The translations under genes were made by a program, and so were the position numbers. From Companilactobacillus nantensis DSM 16982 (lineage in GTDB: Bacteria; Bacillota; Bacilli; Lactobacillales; Lactobacillaceae): 64,000 nt of DNA. The DNA lies in assembly GCF_001435815.1 (NCBI RefSeq), contig NZ_AZFV01000001.1, forward strand, positions 157,175-221,174, given 5' to 3'. Below, piece by piece: positions 35,604 to 43,402 of the stretch (the first letter of the stretch is position 1; each line of letters starts with the position of its first letter). Below the pieces are notes generated by a model. It did no database searches. It was not told the DNA's origin and worked only from the letters and a program-made list of their open reading frames with translations.

Positions 35604-35632
35604 TTTAAATCATTAGCGATATTCGATATAAT
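35604..35632 (+). promoter_or_regulatory. promoter of the putative toxin mRNA
   Basis: TTTAAA (35604-35609), 17-nt spacer, TATAAT (35627-35632). Transcription would begin near 35640. Downstream a hairpin with TCCAT/ATGGA and CACC/GGTG pairs buries the GGAGG site at 35726-35730. Confidence 0.6.
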
Positions 35633-35653
35633 AGACATACAGCAAAGCTTTCG

Positions 35654-35675
35654 AGGAGTAATTACCCTTGTTGGT
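35654..35675 (+). repeat. direct repeat DRa in the 5' region of the putative toxin mRNA
   Basis: AGGAGT, six nt, then CCTTGTTGGT. It recurs at 35918-35938 as AGGAGT, six nt, CCTTGTGGT. The opposite-strand RNA made from 35947 is complementary to this repeat, as in Fst/par-type loci. Confidence 0.65.
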
Positions 35676-35723
35676 TGTAGTCGAACAGTTATATGGTGCA
35701 ACACCCCTCAATTAATCCATTAG

Positions 35724-35873
35724 ATGGAGGTGTATGACTATGGTAGCAAGGATAAGTTTGGAGGTTTGGCTTTGCAGCTCTTTGAGTTTGCAATTAGTGT
35801 GTATTACTTAGCTAAAGCGTATTATATATACGTTGAAGCTAAGACACTAAAAAAGACTAATCATTTAGATTAG
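35724..35873 (+). CDS. putative type I toxin peptide, start uncertain
   Basis: Two overlapping readings exist. The longer, from ATG 35724, encodes 49 residues, with a hydrophobic helix (GGLALQLFEFAISVYYLAK) and a basic tail (AKTLKKTNHLD); its stop lies inside the terminator hairpin, as in Fst-type genes. The shorter, from ATG 35740 in another frame, ends at 35811 and encodes 23 hydrophobic residues; it has the better-spaced GGAGG (9 nt). Which frame is used cannot be told from sequence. Membrane-acting toxin is inference. Confidence 0.5.
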   Translation: MEVYDYGSKDKFGGLALQLFEFAISVYYLAKAYYIYVEAKTLKKTNHLD

Positions 35874-35947
35874 TCTTACCAAAATCTAACCATTTTCCAT
35901 TCAATGATTGAGATCACAGGAGTCGCATTCCTTGTGGTCTCTTTTCA
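35847..35947 (-). ncRNA. putative type I antitoxin RNA, about 100 nt
   Basis: On the minus strand TTGATT (35982-35977), 17 nt and TATACT (35959-35954) form a promoter. The RNA would start near 35947, form a GAGACCACAAGG...CTCCTGTGATCTC hairpin carrying the complement of the direct repeat, and end at the terminator hairpin and T-run at 35853-35846. It is convergent with the toxin transcript and shares the terminator. This is the arrangement of Fst/RNA II antitoxins; the name is by analogy. Confidence 0.6.
35853..35877. terminator. shared terminator of the convergent toxin and antitoxin RNAs
   Basis: AAGACTAATC/GATTAGTCTT perfect stem, loop ATTTA; T-run on the minus strand side. Confidence 0.75.
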
Positions 35948-36155
35948 GTTGTAAGTATATATTATCTGCAAAAGTAAATCAAGATTTTTAGGCACCCTCC
36001 TATGCCAATCCAGCTCTTTATATAACATAGATTATGTAATTTAAATTGTAAGAATCAATTTCTTACTTTAACTTCATTTCTTTCCGCTTATTTCACGTTT
36101 GTCGTCTTAATTTTTTAAATATCTCAAGTATATACCCAATTAAAAACTACTCAAA

Positions 36156-36193
36156 AAAACATACCTTGATTTCAATAATCAAAAGTATGTTTT
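36156..36193 (-). terminator. terminator after the lysozyme gene
   Basis: AAAACATAC...GTATGTTTT stem with inner TGATT/AATCA pair, downstream of the stop codon at 36215. The remaining 35986-36155 stretch holds no gene. Confidence 0.75.
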
Positions 36194-36214
36194 AAATGTA
36201 TATCCTAATAAAGC

Positions 36215-37471
36215 TTAAATAACATATGAAGCGGAAACCCATTCATTAGTTGCAACACGATAGTATGTTACCCCGTCAACTACTTTATTTTGATCAGTTT
36301 GCCATGAAGTATTGTTACCTAATGCACGGTTAGTAACAACTTTCATCGTACCATCATCTTGTAAAGCCATTAGTTGAACAAAGCTAGCATTACTATTCTT
36401 AACCTTAATAACGCTCATACTACTTGTTGAACTACCTTGACTGGAACTTGCATTATTATCAGTCAAATATTGAGCAGAAACCCATTCGTTGGTAGCAACA
36501 CGATAATATGTTACCCCATTAACAACTTTGTTTTGATCTGTTTGCCAAGCTGAATGGTTACTCAAAGCTCGACTACTCAATGTTTGTACGGTACTGCCAT
36601 CGCTACTGATTGAAACTAGTGGTACATAACTACCAGAAGCATTGTTGACATTGATAACTGAAGTTCCTGTAACAGTTGTATCTGTTGATGAACTGCTTGA
36701 AGAGCTACTTGATGAACTACCAGTTGATGTCGAACCACTGTCAGTAGAAGTTGAGCCAGTACTTGTTGATGAACCAGTCGTTGATTGATAACTTGTAAAG
36801 AAGCTATCGTACAATTCAGAAACATCAAAATTACCATAACTACCACTAAATTGGTAAGTACTTGACCATTGCCAACCATGATTACCTGTGTACCAATCTT
36901 GACCTGTTGGATCGTATGGATATGAAGCAATCCAACCTTGATCAACACTCATGACTGAACCGACCCATGAACCCATCGTATAAATGGTTGAACGATAACC
37001 ATATTTAGCAACCTCGTTCATAAAAGCAGCATTGTCCGCATCATTTTGTGAAGTCGAACTAGCACTTTGTTCAGAACTCTCAACATCGGCAACTAGGACA
37101 GCTCCACTAGGTAATCCGTCAGCTTTCGCTGTTTGAGCTGCATAATCAGCTTCAGCAATCGCACCAGCAACAGAACTGTAATGTGCATAATGATAACCAT
37201 TAATGTACAAGCCAGCTGCTTGAGCTGTTTTGATATTGTTAGCCGCAGTACTATCCTTAAAGGAAGTACCTTCACTAATCTTAGTTACAACGGCCTTAAC
37301 ACCATAGTTGTTATACATATCTTGGAAATTAGCAACAGTCATATCACCGTTGTAATTCGAGACGTCAACCATATCCGTCTTAGCCGCATCAACCGTCGAT
37401 GCACCAAAAAATAAGACTACCAAAGACATCACAGCTGTTAACGCCGCGATAAACCTTTTCTTCAAAACCAT
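36215..37471 (-). CDS. secreted GH25 lysozyme with two SLAP-like modules
   Basis: 418 aa. Signal peptide (KKRFIAALTAVMSLVVLFFGASTVDA). Catalytic domain, roughly residues 33-220, is glycoside hydrolase family 25 with DVSNYNG, GYHYAHYS and VLVADVESSE (Asp and Glu), so it cleaves beta-1,4 bonds of peptidoglycan. A Ser/Thr/Gly-rich linker (about 225-265) leads to two copies of a 65-residue SLAP-like (DUF5776-type) module ending YYRVATNEWVSAxY, presumably wall binding. GGAGAGGAAG precedes the ATG. Monocistronic. Confidence 0.87.
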   Translation of the reverse strand: MVLKKRFIAALTAVMSLVVLFFGASTVDAAKTDMVDVSNYNGDMTVANFQDMYNNYGVKAVVTKISEGTSFKDSTAANNIKTAQAAGLYINGYHYAHYSSVAGAIAEADYAAQTAKADGLPSGAVLVADVESSEQSASSTSQNDADNAAFMNEVAKYGYRSTIYTMGSWVGSVMSVDQGWIASYPYDPTGQDWYTGNHGWQWSSTYQFSGSYGNFDVSELYDSFFTSYQSTTGSSTSTGSTSTDSGSTSTGSSSSSSSSSSSTDTTVTGTSVINVNNASGSYVPLVSISSDGSTVQTLSSRALSNHSAWQTDQNKVVNGVTYYRVATNEWVSAQYLTDNNASSSQGSSTSSMSVIKVKNSNASFVQLMALQDDGTMKVVTNRALGNNTSWQTDQNKVVDGVTYYRVATNEWVSASYVI

Positions 37472-37626
37472 AAACTTCCTCTCCCTTTTGTCGCCTTAGC
37501 AACACAAGAAGTATATGTCAAGATTACTGATTATGATTAAAAGTTACACATCTGTGTAATAACGGTAATAAAAGTTACCAAAATGTAACTAAATAGTAAA
37601 ATATTAGTCTAATATTCAATCAAATG

Positions 37627-37666
37627 AATAAGGAATGAATTCACACTAACGAATTCATTCCTTATT
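37627..37666 (-). terminator. terminator after gap
   Basis: AATAAGGAATGAATTC...GAATTCATTCCTTATT, perfect 16-bp stem. Confidence 0.87.
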
Positions 37667-37694
37667 TTGATAATATTCTTTTGTTATTACCTAA

Positions 37695-38723
37695 TTAGTC
37701 CAAACTTGCATACTTTTCAAGTGAGCGAATCATTTGAGCTGTGAAACCTGATTCATTGTCATACCATGCGACAGTTTTAACAACTTGGCTTGAACCTGAT
37801 CCGACAATTTGTGTTTGTGTTGGATCAAAGATTGAACCATAGCTTGTACCAATGACATCTGATGAGACGATTTCATCATCGTTGTAACCGAATGAAACTG
37901 AGTTATCAGTATATTTCTTAACAACAGCATTAACTTCAGCAACTGTTACTTCTTTATCGAGTGTTGTAACTAATTCCGTAACTGAACCTGAAATTACAGG
38001 AACACGTTGTGCATGTCCATCCATTTTACCTTGCAATTCAGGAATAACTAACCCTAAAGCTTTGGCTGCACCAGTTGAATGAGGAATAATATTTTGAGCA
38101 GCAGCACGTGCGGCACGAACATTGCCATTACGTTCTGGGCCATCTTGTAACATTTGTGTTGCTGTATAAGCGTGAACCGTTGTCATAGAACCGGCTCTGA
38201 TACCAAATTCTTTATTAACAGCATTGGCTAACAAAGCGATACAGTTTGTTGTACATGAACCAACTGAAGCAATGCGGACGTCGTTTGTTAAAGTATCTTC
38301 GTTAACACCATAAACGATAGTTGGCATTTGTCCTGATGGAGCGGAAATCAAAACTCGTTTAGCTCCGGCGTCAAGATGAGCTTGAGCTTTTTCAGTTGAA
38401 GTATAAAAGCCAGTACATTCAAGGACGATATCAACACCATCGTTCTTAACCCATTGTAAATCTTGGGCATTTCTTTCAGCGTAAACAGGAATTCTTTGAC
38501 CATCAACGATGATTGCATTATCCTCATTTGTAATTGAATCAATCTTAAAGTTGCCATGACCAGTATCATATTTTAACAAGTGAGCTAGCATGTGTGGTGA
38601 AGTCAAATCGTTGATTGCTACAACTTCGAGATCTGTCTTACCTTGATCACGTAAAGCTGCGATTCTTCTAAATGCTAAACGTCCAATTCTACCAAATCCG
38701 TTAATACCAATTTTTGTTGTCAT
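37695..38723 (-). CDS. gap: glyceraldehyde-3-phosphate dehydrogenase, NAD-dependent type I
   Basis: 342 aa. Rossmann start [17 protein letters not shown], catalytic Cys in SVGSCTTNC (about residue 155), His in [10 protein letters not shown], and the substrate segment [12 protein letters not shown]. It oxidises glyceraldehyde-3-phosphate to 1,3-bisphosphoglycerate in glycolysis. Monocistronic and divergent from a LysR gene, unlike the usual cggR-gap-pgk operon of lactobacilli, so it may be a second, regulated copy (inference). AGGAGG precedes the ATG. Confidence 0.9.
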   Translation of the reverse strand: MTTKIGINGFGRIGRLAFRRIAALRDQGKTDLEVVAINDLTSPHMLAHLLKYDTGHGNFKIDSITNEDNAIIVDGQRIPVYAERNAQDLQWVKNDGVDIVLECTGFYTSTEKAQAHLDAGAKRVLISAPSGQMPTIVYGVNEDTLTNDVRIASVGSCTTNCIALLANAVNKEFGIRAGSMTTVHAYTATQMLQDGPERNGNVRAARAAAQNIIPHSTGAAKALGLVIPELQGKMDGHAQRVPVISGSVTELVTTLDKEVTVAEVNAVVKKYTDNSVSFGYNDDEIVSSDVIGTSYGSIFDPTQTQIVGSGSSQVVKTVAWYDNESGFTAQMIRSLEKYASLD

Positions 38724-38786
38724 AATATTTCCTCCTAAGATTTCCTCTTTCTCTTAACTTACAAGTACAGTATATGGTCAACTTGA

Positions 38787-38817
38787 TATATAATAAACTA
38801 CGAGAATCAGAACGTAG
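38787..38817 (+). promoter_or_regulatory. LysR promoter with inverted repeat
   Basis: 17-bp TATATAATAAACTACGA (38787-38803) is identical to the region at 17880-17896. CTACG (38798-38802) and CGTAG (38813-38817) form an inverted repeat with 10-nt spacing, a fitting LysR recognition site just past the -10. Confidence 0.6.
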
Positions 38818-38849
38818 GTATATCAAATAATGATATCAGGAGAACTATT

Positions 38850-39731
38850 ATGAATATCGATACTTTCAAAATGATTATTGCAATTGTGCAAACCGGTAGT
38901 ATTTCTGGAGCCGCCCAACAATTGGGTTATGCTCAATCAAATATTTCAGCTCGAGTCCATCAACTAGAAACTGAATTAAGAACGACTATTTTTTATCGGA
39001 CTAATCGTGGTGTTATTTTAACTGATGCCGGCAAAGAATTTTACAATCGGGCTATTAATATTGTTGACTTGACTGAGGATACTATTAATCAAATGAAACA
39101 CCCTAATGAGGTCGAGGGTGACTTACGCATTGGAACATTGCAATCAGCTTCAGCCACCTTCTTACCACCAATTTTGACTGAATACTATCGTAATTTCCCT
39201 AAAGTTAGGTTGGCTATTGAAACAAGTAATCCGATGGAGAATATTCAGCAGGTTTTGAATTATGAATTAGATGGTGCTGTAATTGGTGAAAACATTGATA
39301 AGACAGACCTCGTTTCCATTCCGCTTGTAACTGAAGAACTGTGCTTAGTCTCTGCTAGTCCAGAAATTGGTGATTTAAACACTGCCTCATTTCTTGTCTT
39401 TTCCACTGGCTGTATTTATCGTGAAGTTACTGAAACTTGGCTGCGCTCACAAAACATTAGTATTCATCACCCAATTGAATTCAACTACTTGGATGCAATT
39501 ATGGCTAGTGTTTGTTCAGGGCTTGGGATTAGTATCGTTCCTAAAAAAATTGCACAACCTTTCGTTGAGAGAAAATTACTATATATGACAGAATTACCGG
39601 CAGGATTTTCTTCGATTCAATTAGATTTCATCTATCGCAAAGATCATTTCATTAATCGTCCATTTGAAGAATTCATCAAACTTTTAAAAAATAATGCCGC
39701 TGTCAAAACCACAAAAAAAGAAGTATCCTAA
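38850..39731 (+). CDS. LysR-family regulator, paralogue of the one at 17942
   Basis: 293 aa with the winged helix ISGAAQQLGYAQSNISARVHQLE and effector domain. High similarity to the product at 17942 throughout, including GTLQSASATFLPPIL and HPIEFNYLDAIMASVCSGLGISIVPKK. Divergent from gap. AGGAG 7 nt before ATG 38850. Probably controls gap and/or itself; effector unknown. Confidence 0.88.
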   Translation: MNIDTFKMIIAIVQTGSISGAAQQLGYAQSNISARVHQLETELRTTIFYRTNRGVILTDAGKEFYNRAINIVDLTEDTINQMKHPNEVEGDLRIGTLQSASATFLPPILTEYYRNFPKVRLAIETSNPMENIQQVLNYELDGAVIGENIDKTDLVSIPLVTEELCLVSASPEIGDLNTASFLVFSTGCIYREVTETWLRSQNISIHHPIEFNYLDAIMASVCSGLGISIVPKKIAQPFVERKLLYMTELPAGFSSIQLDFIYRKDHFINRPFEEFIKLLKNNAAVKTTKKEVS

Positions 39732-39739
39732 GATACCCC

Positions 39740-40594
39740 TTATTTAAAAATTGATAATTTAGCTAAACCATTATGTAAATTGATTGCATCCCAAGGCATA
39801 TGTTCGGCCAATGATAATCCAACCAAATCACTTACTGAACCAATATCTTGTAGTAAACGAATTACCGCTTCTAATTTCATCGTACCAATTGCAGCTCCAA
39901 ACTGACTACGATCCATTCCTGGTTCAGCTGGCAAAATTGAGCGAAAATCATCAGGATCTAAAACATCCAAGTCCAAATGAATTGCTATGTGCTTAATTTC
40001 GTTAACTTTTAACCACTCAATGACTTTGTCACTATTATTAACTAATTTTGATGGTGTCACATAACTAAGATTTAAATCCTTCACTTTCTGATCCATTGTC
40101 CGTAATTGTTCATACTGTAGCCCGGCCATCAAAACCTGGTTAGGTTGTATTGGATTCTTAACCTGCTGATTAAATTTTTCAGCACCTTTATGTAATAAAT
40201 TAGCAACGACCATTTCATGGATATGATGCGATGTTTTAGGATCAGAAATATCTGGATGAGCGTCTAACCAAATTACACCAAATTTATCTGGATACTGACC
40301 GTGCAAATAATCGAATGGAGCTTCAGAAATGGAACAGTCGCCACCTAAAGTTATTACTCGCTTAGGTTGTTTCAGTTGTAAAGTATCAAAAGTCACCTGC
40401 ATCTGTTTCAACAAGGTCTTTTCAGCATCAATTTTGTCATTTTCAGTTTCAGCGACATTCGATACTGGTATATGAAGTGTTGGTGTCTGGCTGCTTTCAG
40501 GTACAATAGCTTCCAAAATTTTACTACCAATACGATAATTTTGATTCATACCACCTTGCCATTGTGGTAAAACAATTCTTAAATTTTCTGACAT
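39740..40594 (-). CDS. arginase/agmatinase/formiminoglutamase family protein
   Basis: 284 aa. Binuclear-manganese motifs: GGDCSISEAPF, WLDAHPDISDP and HLDLDVLDPDDF, with the last Asp of the metal set in the conserved ESTDxDVLDP position. The N-terminal motif is GGDCS rather than GGDHS, as in several lactobacillal family members. It hydrolyses a guanidino or related compound; exact substrate unknown. Transcribed away from an ArsR gene, ending against lysR. Confidence 0.8.
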   Translation of the reverse strand: MSENLRIVLPQWQGGMNQNYRIGSKILEAIVPESSQTPTLHIPVSNVAETENDKIDAEKTLLKQMQVTFDTLQLKQPKRVITLGGDCSISEAPFDYLHGQYPDKFGVIWLDAHPDISDPKTSHHIHEMVVANLLHKGAEKFNQQVKNPIQPNQVLMAGLQYEQLRTMDQKVKDLNLSYVTPSKLVNNSDKVIEWLKVNEIKHIAIHLDLDVLDPDDFRSILPAEPGMDRSQFGAAIGTMKLEAVIRLLQDIGSVSDLVGLSLAEHMPWDAINLHNGLAKLSIFK

Positions 40595-40660
40595 CTAAAA
40601 TACCTCCTCATAATTATAAATCGCAAATTAACGATGTATTCTTTTAAATAAAAAGGAACT

Positions 40661-40981
40661 CTAAAGTTCCTCAGAAATCACCTTAGCTAAAGCTTGAATG
40701 TTCTCCTCATTTCGTCGATAATATGTCCACTTACCATGACGTTCAGAAATCAAAAGACCACAGGTTTGTAAATCACTCAAATATTTTGAAACAGTCGATT
40801 GTGCTAAGCCGGCACGCTTAACAATGTCAGCTACACAAATGCCACCCTTTTCTTTCATCATAAATTGCACAGTTTCACATGATACTGAAGTGATTTCCTT
40901 TTCAGGATTCTTTAGCCATTGTAAAATATCTAACCTCGTTTGGTTGGCTAAAACCGTAAATACTTTTGTATTAATATTCAT
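40661..40981 (-). CDS. ArsR-family winged-helix regulator, probably from a leaderless mRNA
   Basis: 106 aa from ATG 40981. LANQTRLDILQWLKNPEKEIT and GGICVADIVKRAGLAQSTVSKYLSDLQTCGLL form an ArsR-type helix-turn-helix; cysteines at SVSCET and GGICV could bind metal or sense thiols (inference). The frame extends to 41032 but the best start has no ribosome site; the -10 TATAAT is only 6 nt upstream, so the message seems to begin at the start codon. Divergent from the SnoaL gene. Confidence 0.78.
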   Translation of the reverse strand: MNINTKVFTVLANQTRLDILQWLKNPEKEITSVSCETVQFMMKEKGGICVADIVKRAGLAQSTVSKYLSDLQTCGLLISERHGKWTYYRRNEENIQALAKVISEEL

Positions 40982-40987
40982 AACTAT

Positions 40988-41036
40988 ATTATATTCACAT
41001 TTCACGATATGTAAATAGATTTTTGTAAACATATCG
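40988..41036. promoter_or_regulatory. promoter and operator between ArsR and SnoaL genes
   Basis: On the minus strand TTTACA, 16-nt spacer and TATAAT (40993-40988). The inverted repeat CGATATGT/ACATATCG (41005-41012 and 41029-41036) lies at the -35 side. It is the likely ArsR operator controlling both directions. Confidence 0.65.
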
Positions 41037-41183
41037 ACAAATTTGAATTTATGAATAAAATTGTTGACATTAATTTTATTTGCGTGCTATATTACTTCTC
41101 GCATTAACAAGTGACTCAACAGGAACTCGATAGACGGCCGCTATGAGTTTAGCAATCACAAAATTTTTTGGAGGTCATTTATT

Positions 41184-41651
41184 ATGACAAAAGAAACAGC
41201 AGAAAAGAAAATTGTAGAAAAGCTTATCGTCGAAGCTCTCCCCAACAACGATGTAGAATATATAGAGTCTGTTGTAGTACCAGATGCTGTAACTCATCGA
41301 GCAGGTTTCGCGGCACTATATGAGGCAACCGAAGACGCCATTCCACAGGAAGGTAATTTCATGGACTGGGTACGTGACGGATGGAGCATCTTACATGCCG
41401 CACTTGGAGAACAAAAAGTTGAAATGAAATTTATCGTGGCAGAAGAAAACAAAGTAATGGCACAGTTTCATTACTCGGTACAACATAAAGGAACATTTGC
41501 CAGCGCTCCGGCAACAAATAAGGAAGTTACTTGGGACGAAGTCGGTACATTTACTTTCAATGATGAAGGTAAAATTCAGGAAATGTGGTATATGACTGAA
41601 GAATTGAAAGTTGCTCGTGAAATTGGTTATCAACTAAAATTAAATAAATAA
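41184..41651 (+). CDS. SnoaL-like ester cyclase/NTF2-fold protein
   Basis: 155 aa. The alternating helices and strands, with DAVTHRAGF near the N-terminus, NFMDWVRDGWSILHAALG, and HYSVQHKGTF...TWDEVGTFTFNDEGKIQEMWY, match SnoaL-like polyketide cyclase/NTF2 families. Ligand not predictable. GGAGGTC precedes the ATG. Divergent from the ArsR gene and presumably under its control. A terminator follows. Confidence 0.75.
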   Translation: MTKETAEKKIVEKLIVEALPNNDVEYIESVVVPDAVTHRAGFAALYEATEDAIPQEGNFMDWVRDGWSILHAALGEQKVEMKFIVAEENKVMAQFHYSVQHKGTFASAPATNKEVTWDEVGTFTFNDEGKIQEMWYMTEELKVAREIGYQLKLNK

Positions 41652-41656
41652 ATTTA

Positions 41657-41701
41657 AAACACTTCAAATTATTATATAAATTATGATAATTTGATGTGTT
41701 T
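41657..41701 (+). terminator. terminator after the SnoaL-like gene
   Basis: AAACACTTCAAATTAT...ATAATTTGATGTGTTT followed by a T-run. Confidence 0.85.
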
Positions 41702-41718
41702 TTTTATTTTCTACTTGG

Positions 41719-41736
41719 TATCGAACCGGTTCGATA
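41719..41736. promoter_or_regulatory. perfect 18-bp palindrome, likely operator
   Basis: TATCGAACCGGTTCGATA lies about 140 bp upstream of the MFS transporter start. Perfect two-fold symmetry with a central CCGG is typical for LacI-family or related repressors; the binder is unknown. Confidence 0.55.
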
Positions 41737-41876
41737 AACTAAAATTAAAGTGAATTAAGTACCAGTTGCCGACCAATTTATAATATTTTTTATCATAATT
41801 CATAATCACGAAATACTTTTCAATTGATCCCCACTCTGCTTAATTCAATGTTGATATTTTGAGGGGGATGTTTTAA

Positions 41877-43265
41877 ATGTTACATTATTTTGATTTAAAA
41901 CGACCTGCTAAATTGGGACTTTCTATCGACGAACAAAAAAGTCGTTGGTTCAAAGAATTTCTCAAGTCTTTCTTGGTCGTTTTCTTTGTTTACTTCTGTA
42001 TGTATTTGATACGGAATAACTTATCTGCTGCCCAACCGCTATTGGTTAAGCAAGGTATCTCAACAACTGCTTTAGGTTGGATTGGCTATGGCTTTTCACT
42101 AGCTTATGGTATTGGGAAAACCGTCTTAGGGTATGTCGTTGATGGTAAGAATACTAAACGATTCATGTCATTCTTGCTTATCTTGGCTGCCATTATGACT
42201 TTAATTATTGGTGTTGCCTTGTTAATGAATCAAGCACCAGTTGGTTTGATTTTAGTACTTTGGTCATTAAATGGTATTTTCCAATCACCTGGTGGTTCGG
42301 CTTCACTTTCAACTATTTCACGTTGGACAACTACAACTACTCGTGGTCGTTATATTGGTATTTGGAATATCTCACATGAATTCGGTGGTGCTGTTGCTGG
42401 TGTGATTGCACTTTGGGGTGCTAATCATCTTTTTAGCGGCAACGTCGGCGGAATGTTCATTTTCCCTGCTGTCATTGGTTTAATCGTTGGTTTCTGGGGA
42501 TTGTTCTTCGGTGCTGATGATCCACAAGAACTTGGCTGGGACTCCAGTGAAGTAATCTTTGGCGAAAATGTTTCAAAAGCTGATGCGTCAGCTGCCAAAA
42601 TGAGTAAATGGGATATTTTCAAAACTTTTGTTATGAAGAGTCCTTGGGTTTGGTTATTATGTTTAGCTAACGTCTTCGTTTATGTCGTCAGAATTGGTAT
42701 TGTCAACTGGGCACCACTCTACACCGTTCAACAACTTCACTTTACAATTGCTCAAGGTGCCAATACTTTGTTGCTTTTCCAATTAGGTGGCATTATCGGT
42801 AGTGTTGTTTGGGGTTGGTTCTCTGATTTATTAAAGGGACGTCGTGCTGTTGTTTCTATTATTTGTTTGGCTCTAACAGCCTTTGTCGTTTTGGGCTATC
42901 GTTATGGAACAACTCCAATGATGATTAATACTTCATTATTCTTCTTAGGGATGTTAATTTACGGACCTCAACTTTTGATTGGTGTTTCTGTTATTAGTTT
43001 TGTTCCTAAGAATGCTTTGAATGTTTCTGATGGTATGACCGGAACGTTTGCTTACATTTTTGGTGACTTAATGGCTCAAGTTGGTTTTGCTGCCATTGCC
43101 GATCCAAAAGCTCATGGTCTTTCAATGCTTGGGATGCACTTACATGGCTGGAATGATACATTTATCGTCTTCTATTTAGCTGTTGTCTTGAGTATCATTG
43201 TTTTAGCAGTCATTGCCATTGGTGAAGAGAAACGAATTCGTCAACAATTATCAATTAATAAATAA
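41877..43265 (+). CDS. OPA-family MFS transporter (UhpT/GlpT/PgtP-like)
   Basis: 462-aa, 12-helix transporter. Signatures VYFCMYLIRNNLSAAQP in helix 1 and GYGFSLAYGIGKTVLGYVVDGKNTKR with conserved Lys and Arg around the cavity match the organophosphate:phosphate antiporter family, which exchanges hexose-6-phosphate, glycerol-3-phosphate or phosphoglycerate for phosphate. Substrate among these not settled. GAGGGGG precedes the ATG. A DUF915 hydrolase gene lies 137 bp downstream on the same strand. Confidence 0.85.
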   Translation: MLHYFDLKRPAKLGLSIDEQKSRWFKEFLKSFLVVFFVYFCMYLIRNNLSAAQPLLVKQGISTTALGWIGYGFSLAYGIGKTVLGYVVDGKNTKRFMSFLLILAAIMTLIIGVALLMNQAPVGLILVLWSLNGIFQSPGGSASLSTISRWTTTTTRGRYIGIWNISHEFGGAVAGVIALWGANHLFSGNVGGMFIFPAVIGLIVGFWGLFFGADDPQELGWDSSEVIFGENVSKADASAAKMSKWDIFKTFVMKSPWVWLLCLANVFVYVVRIGIVNWAPLYTVQQLHFTIAQGANTLLLFQLGGIIGSVVWGWFSDLLKGRRAVVSIICLALTAFVVLGYRYGTTPMMINTSLFFLGMLIYGPQLLIGVSVISFVPKNALNVSDGMTGTFAYIFGDLMAQVGFAAIADPKAHGLSMLGMHLHGWNDTFIVFYLAVVLSIIVLAVIAIGEEKRIRQQLSINK

Positions 43266-43275
43266 TAATTAATCT

Positions 43276-43302
43276 AATCAATCACATTTTTGGTGGTTGA
43301 TT
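43276..43302 (+). terminator. terminator after the MFS gene
   Basis: AATCAATCAC...GTGGTTGATT followed by eight T. Confidence 0.8.
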
Positions 43303-43402
43303 TTTTTTTGCAATTTTCAAGACTTTTTTGTAAAACCATTTTTAATTTCAAGTTATAATCAATTTGGCATTTGTTAATCCCGCTTAAGAAGGTAGCTATC
43401 CA

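Noticed and set aside
35507..35704. 65-aa minus-strand ORF over the toxin promoter
   Set aside because: Overlaps a promoter and leader with clear RNA features; no ribosome site.
35910..35945. T-box or other riboswitch hairpin
   Set aside because: No specifier loop or T-box sequence and no downstream gene in the right orientation; explained better as the antitoxin RNA hairpin.
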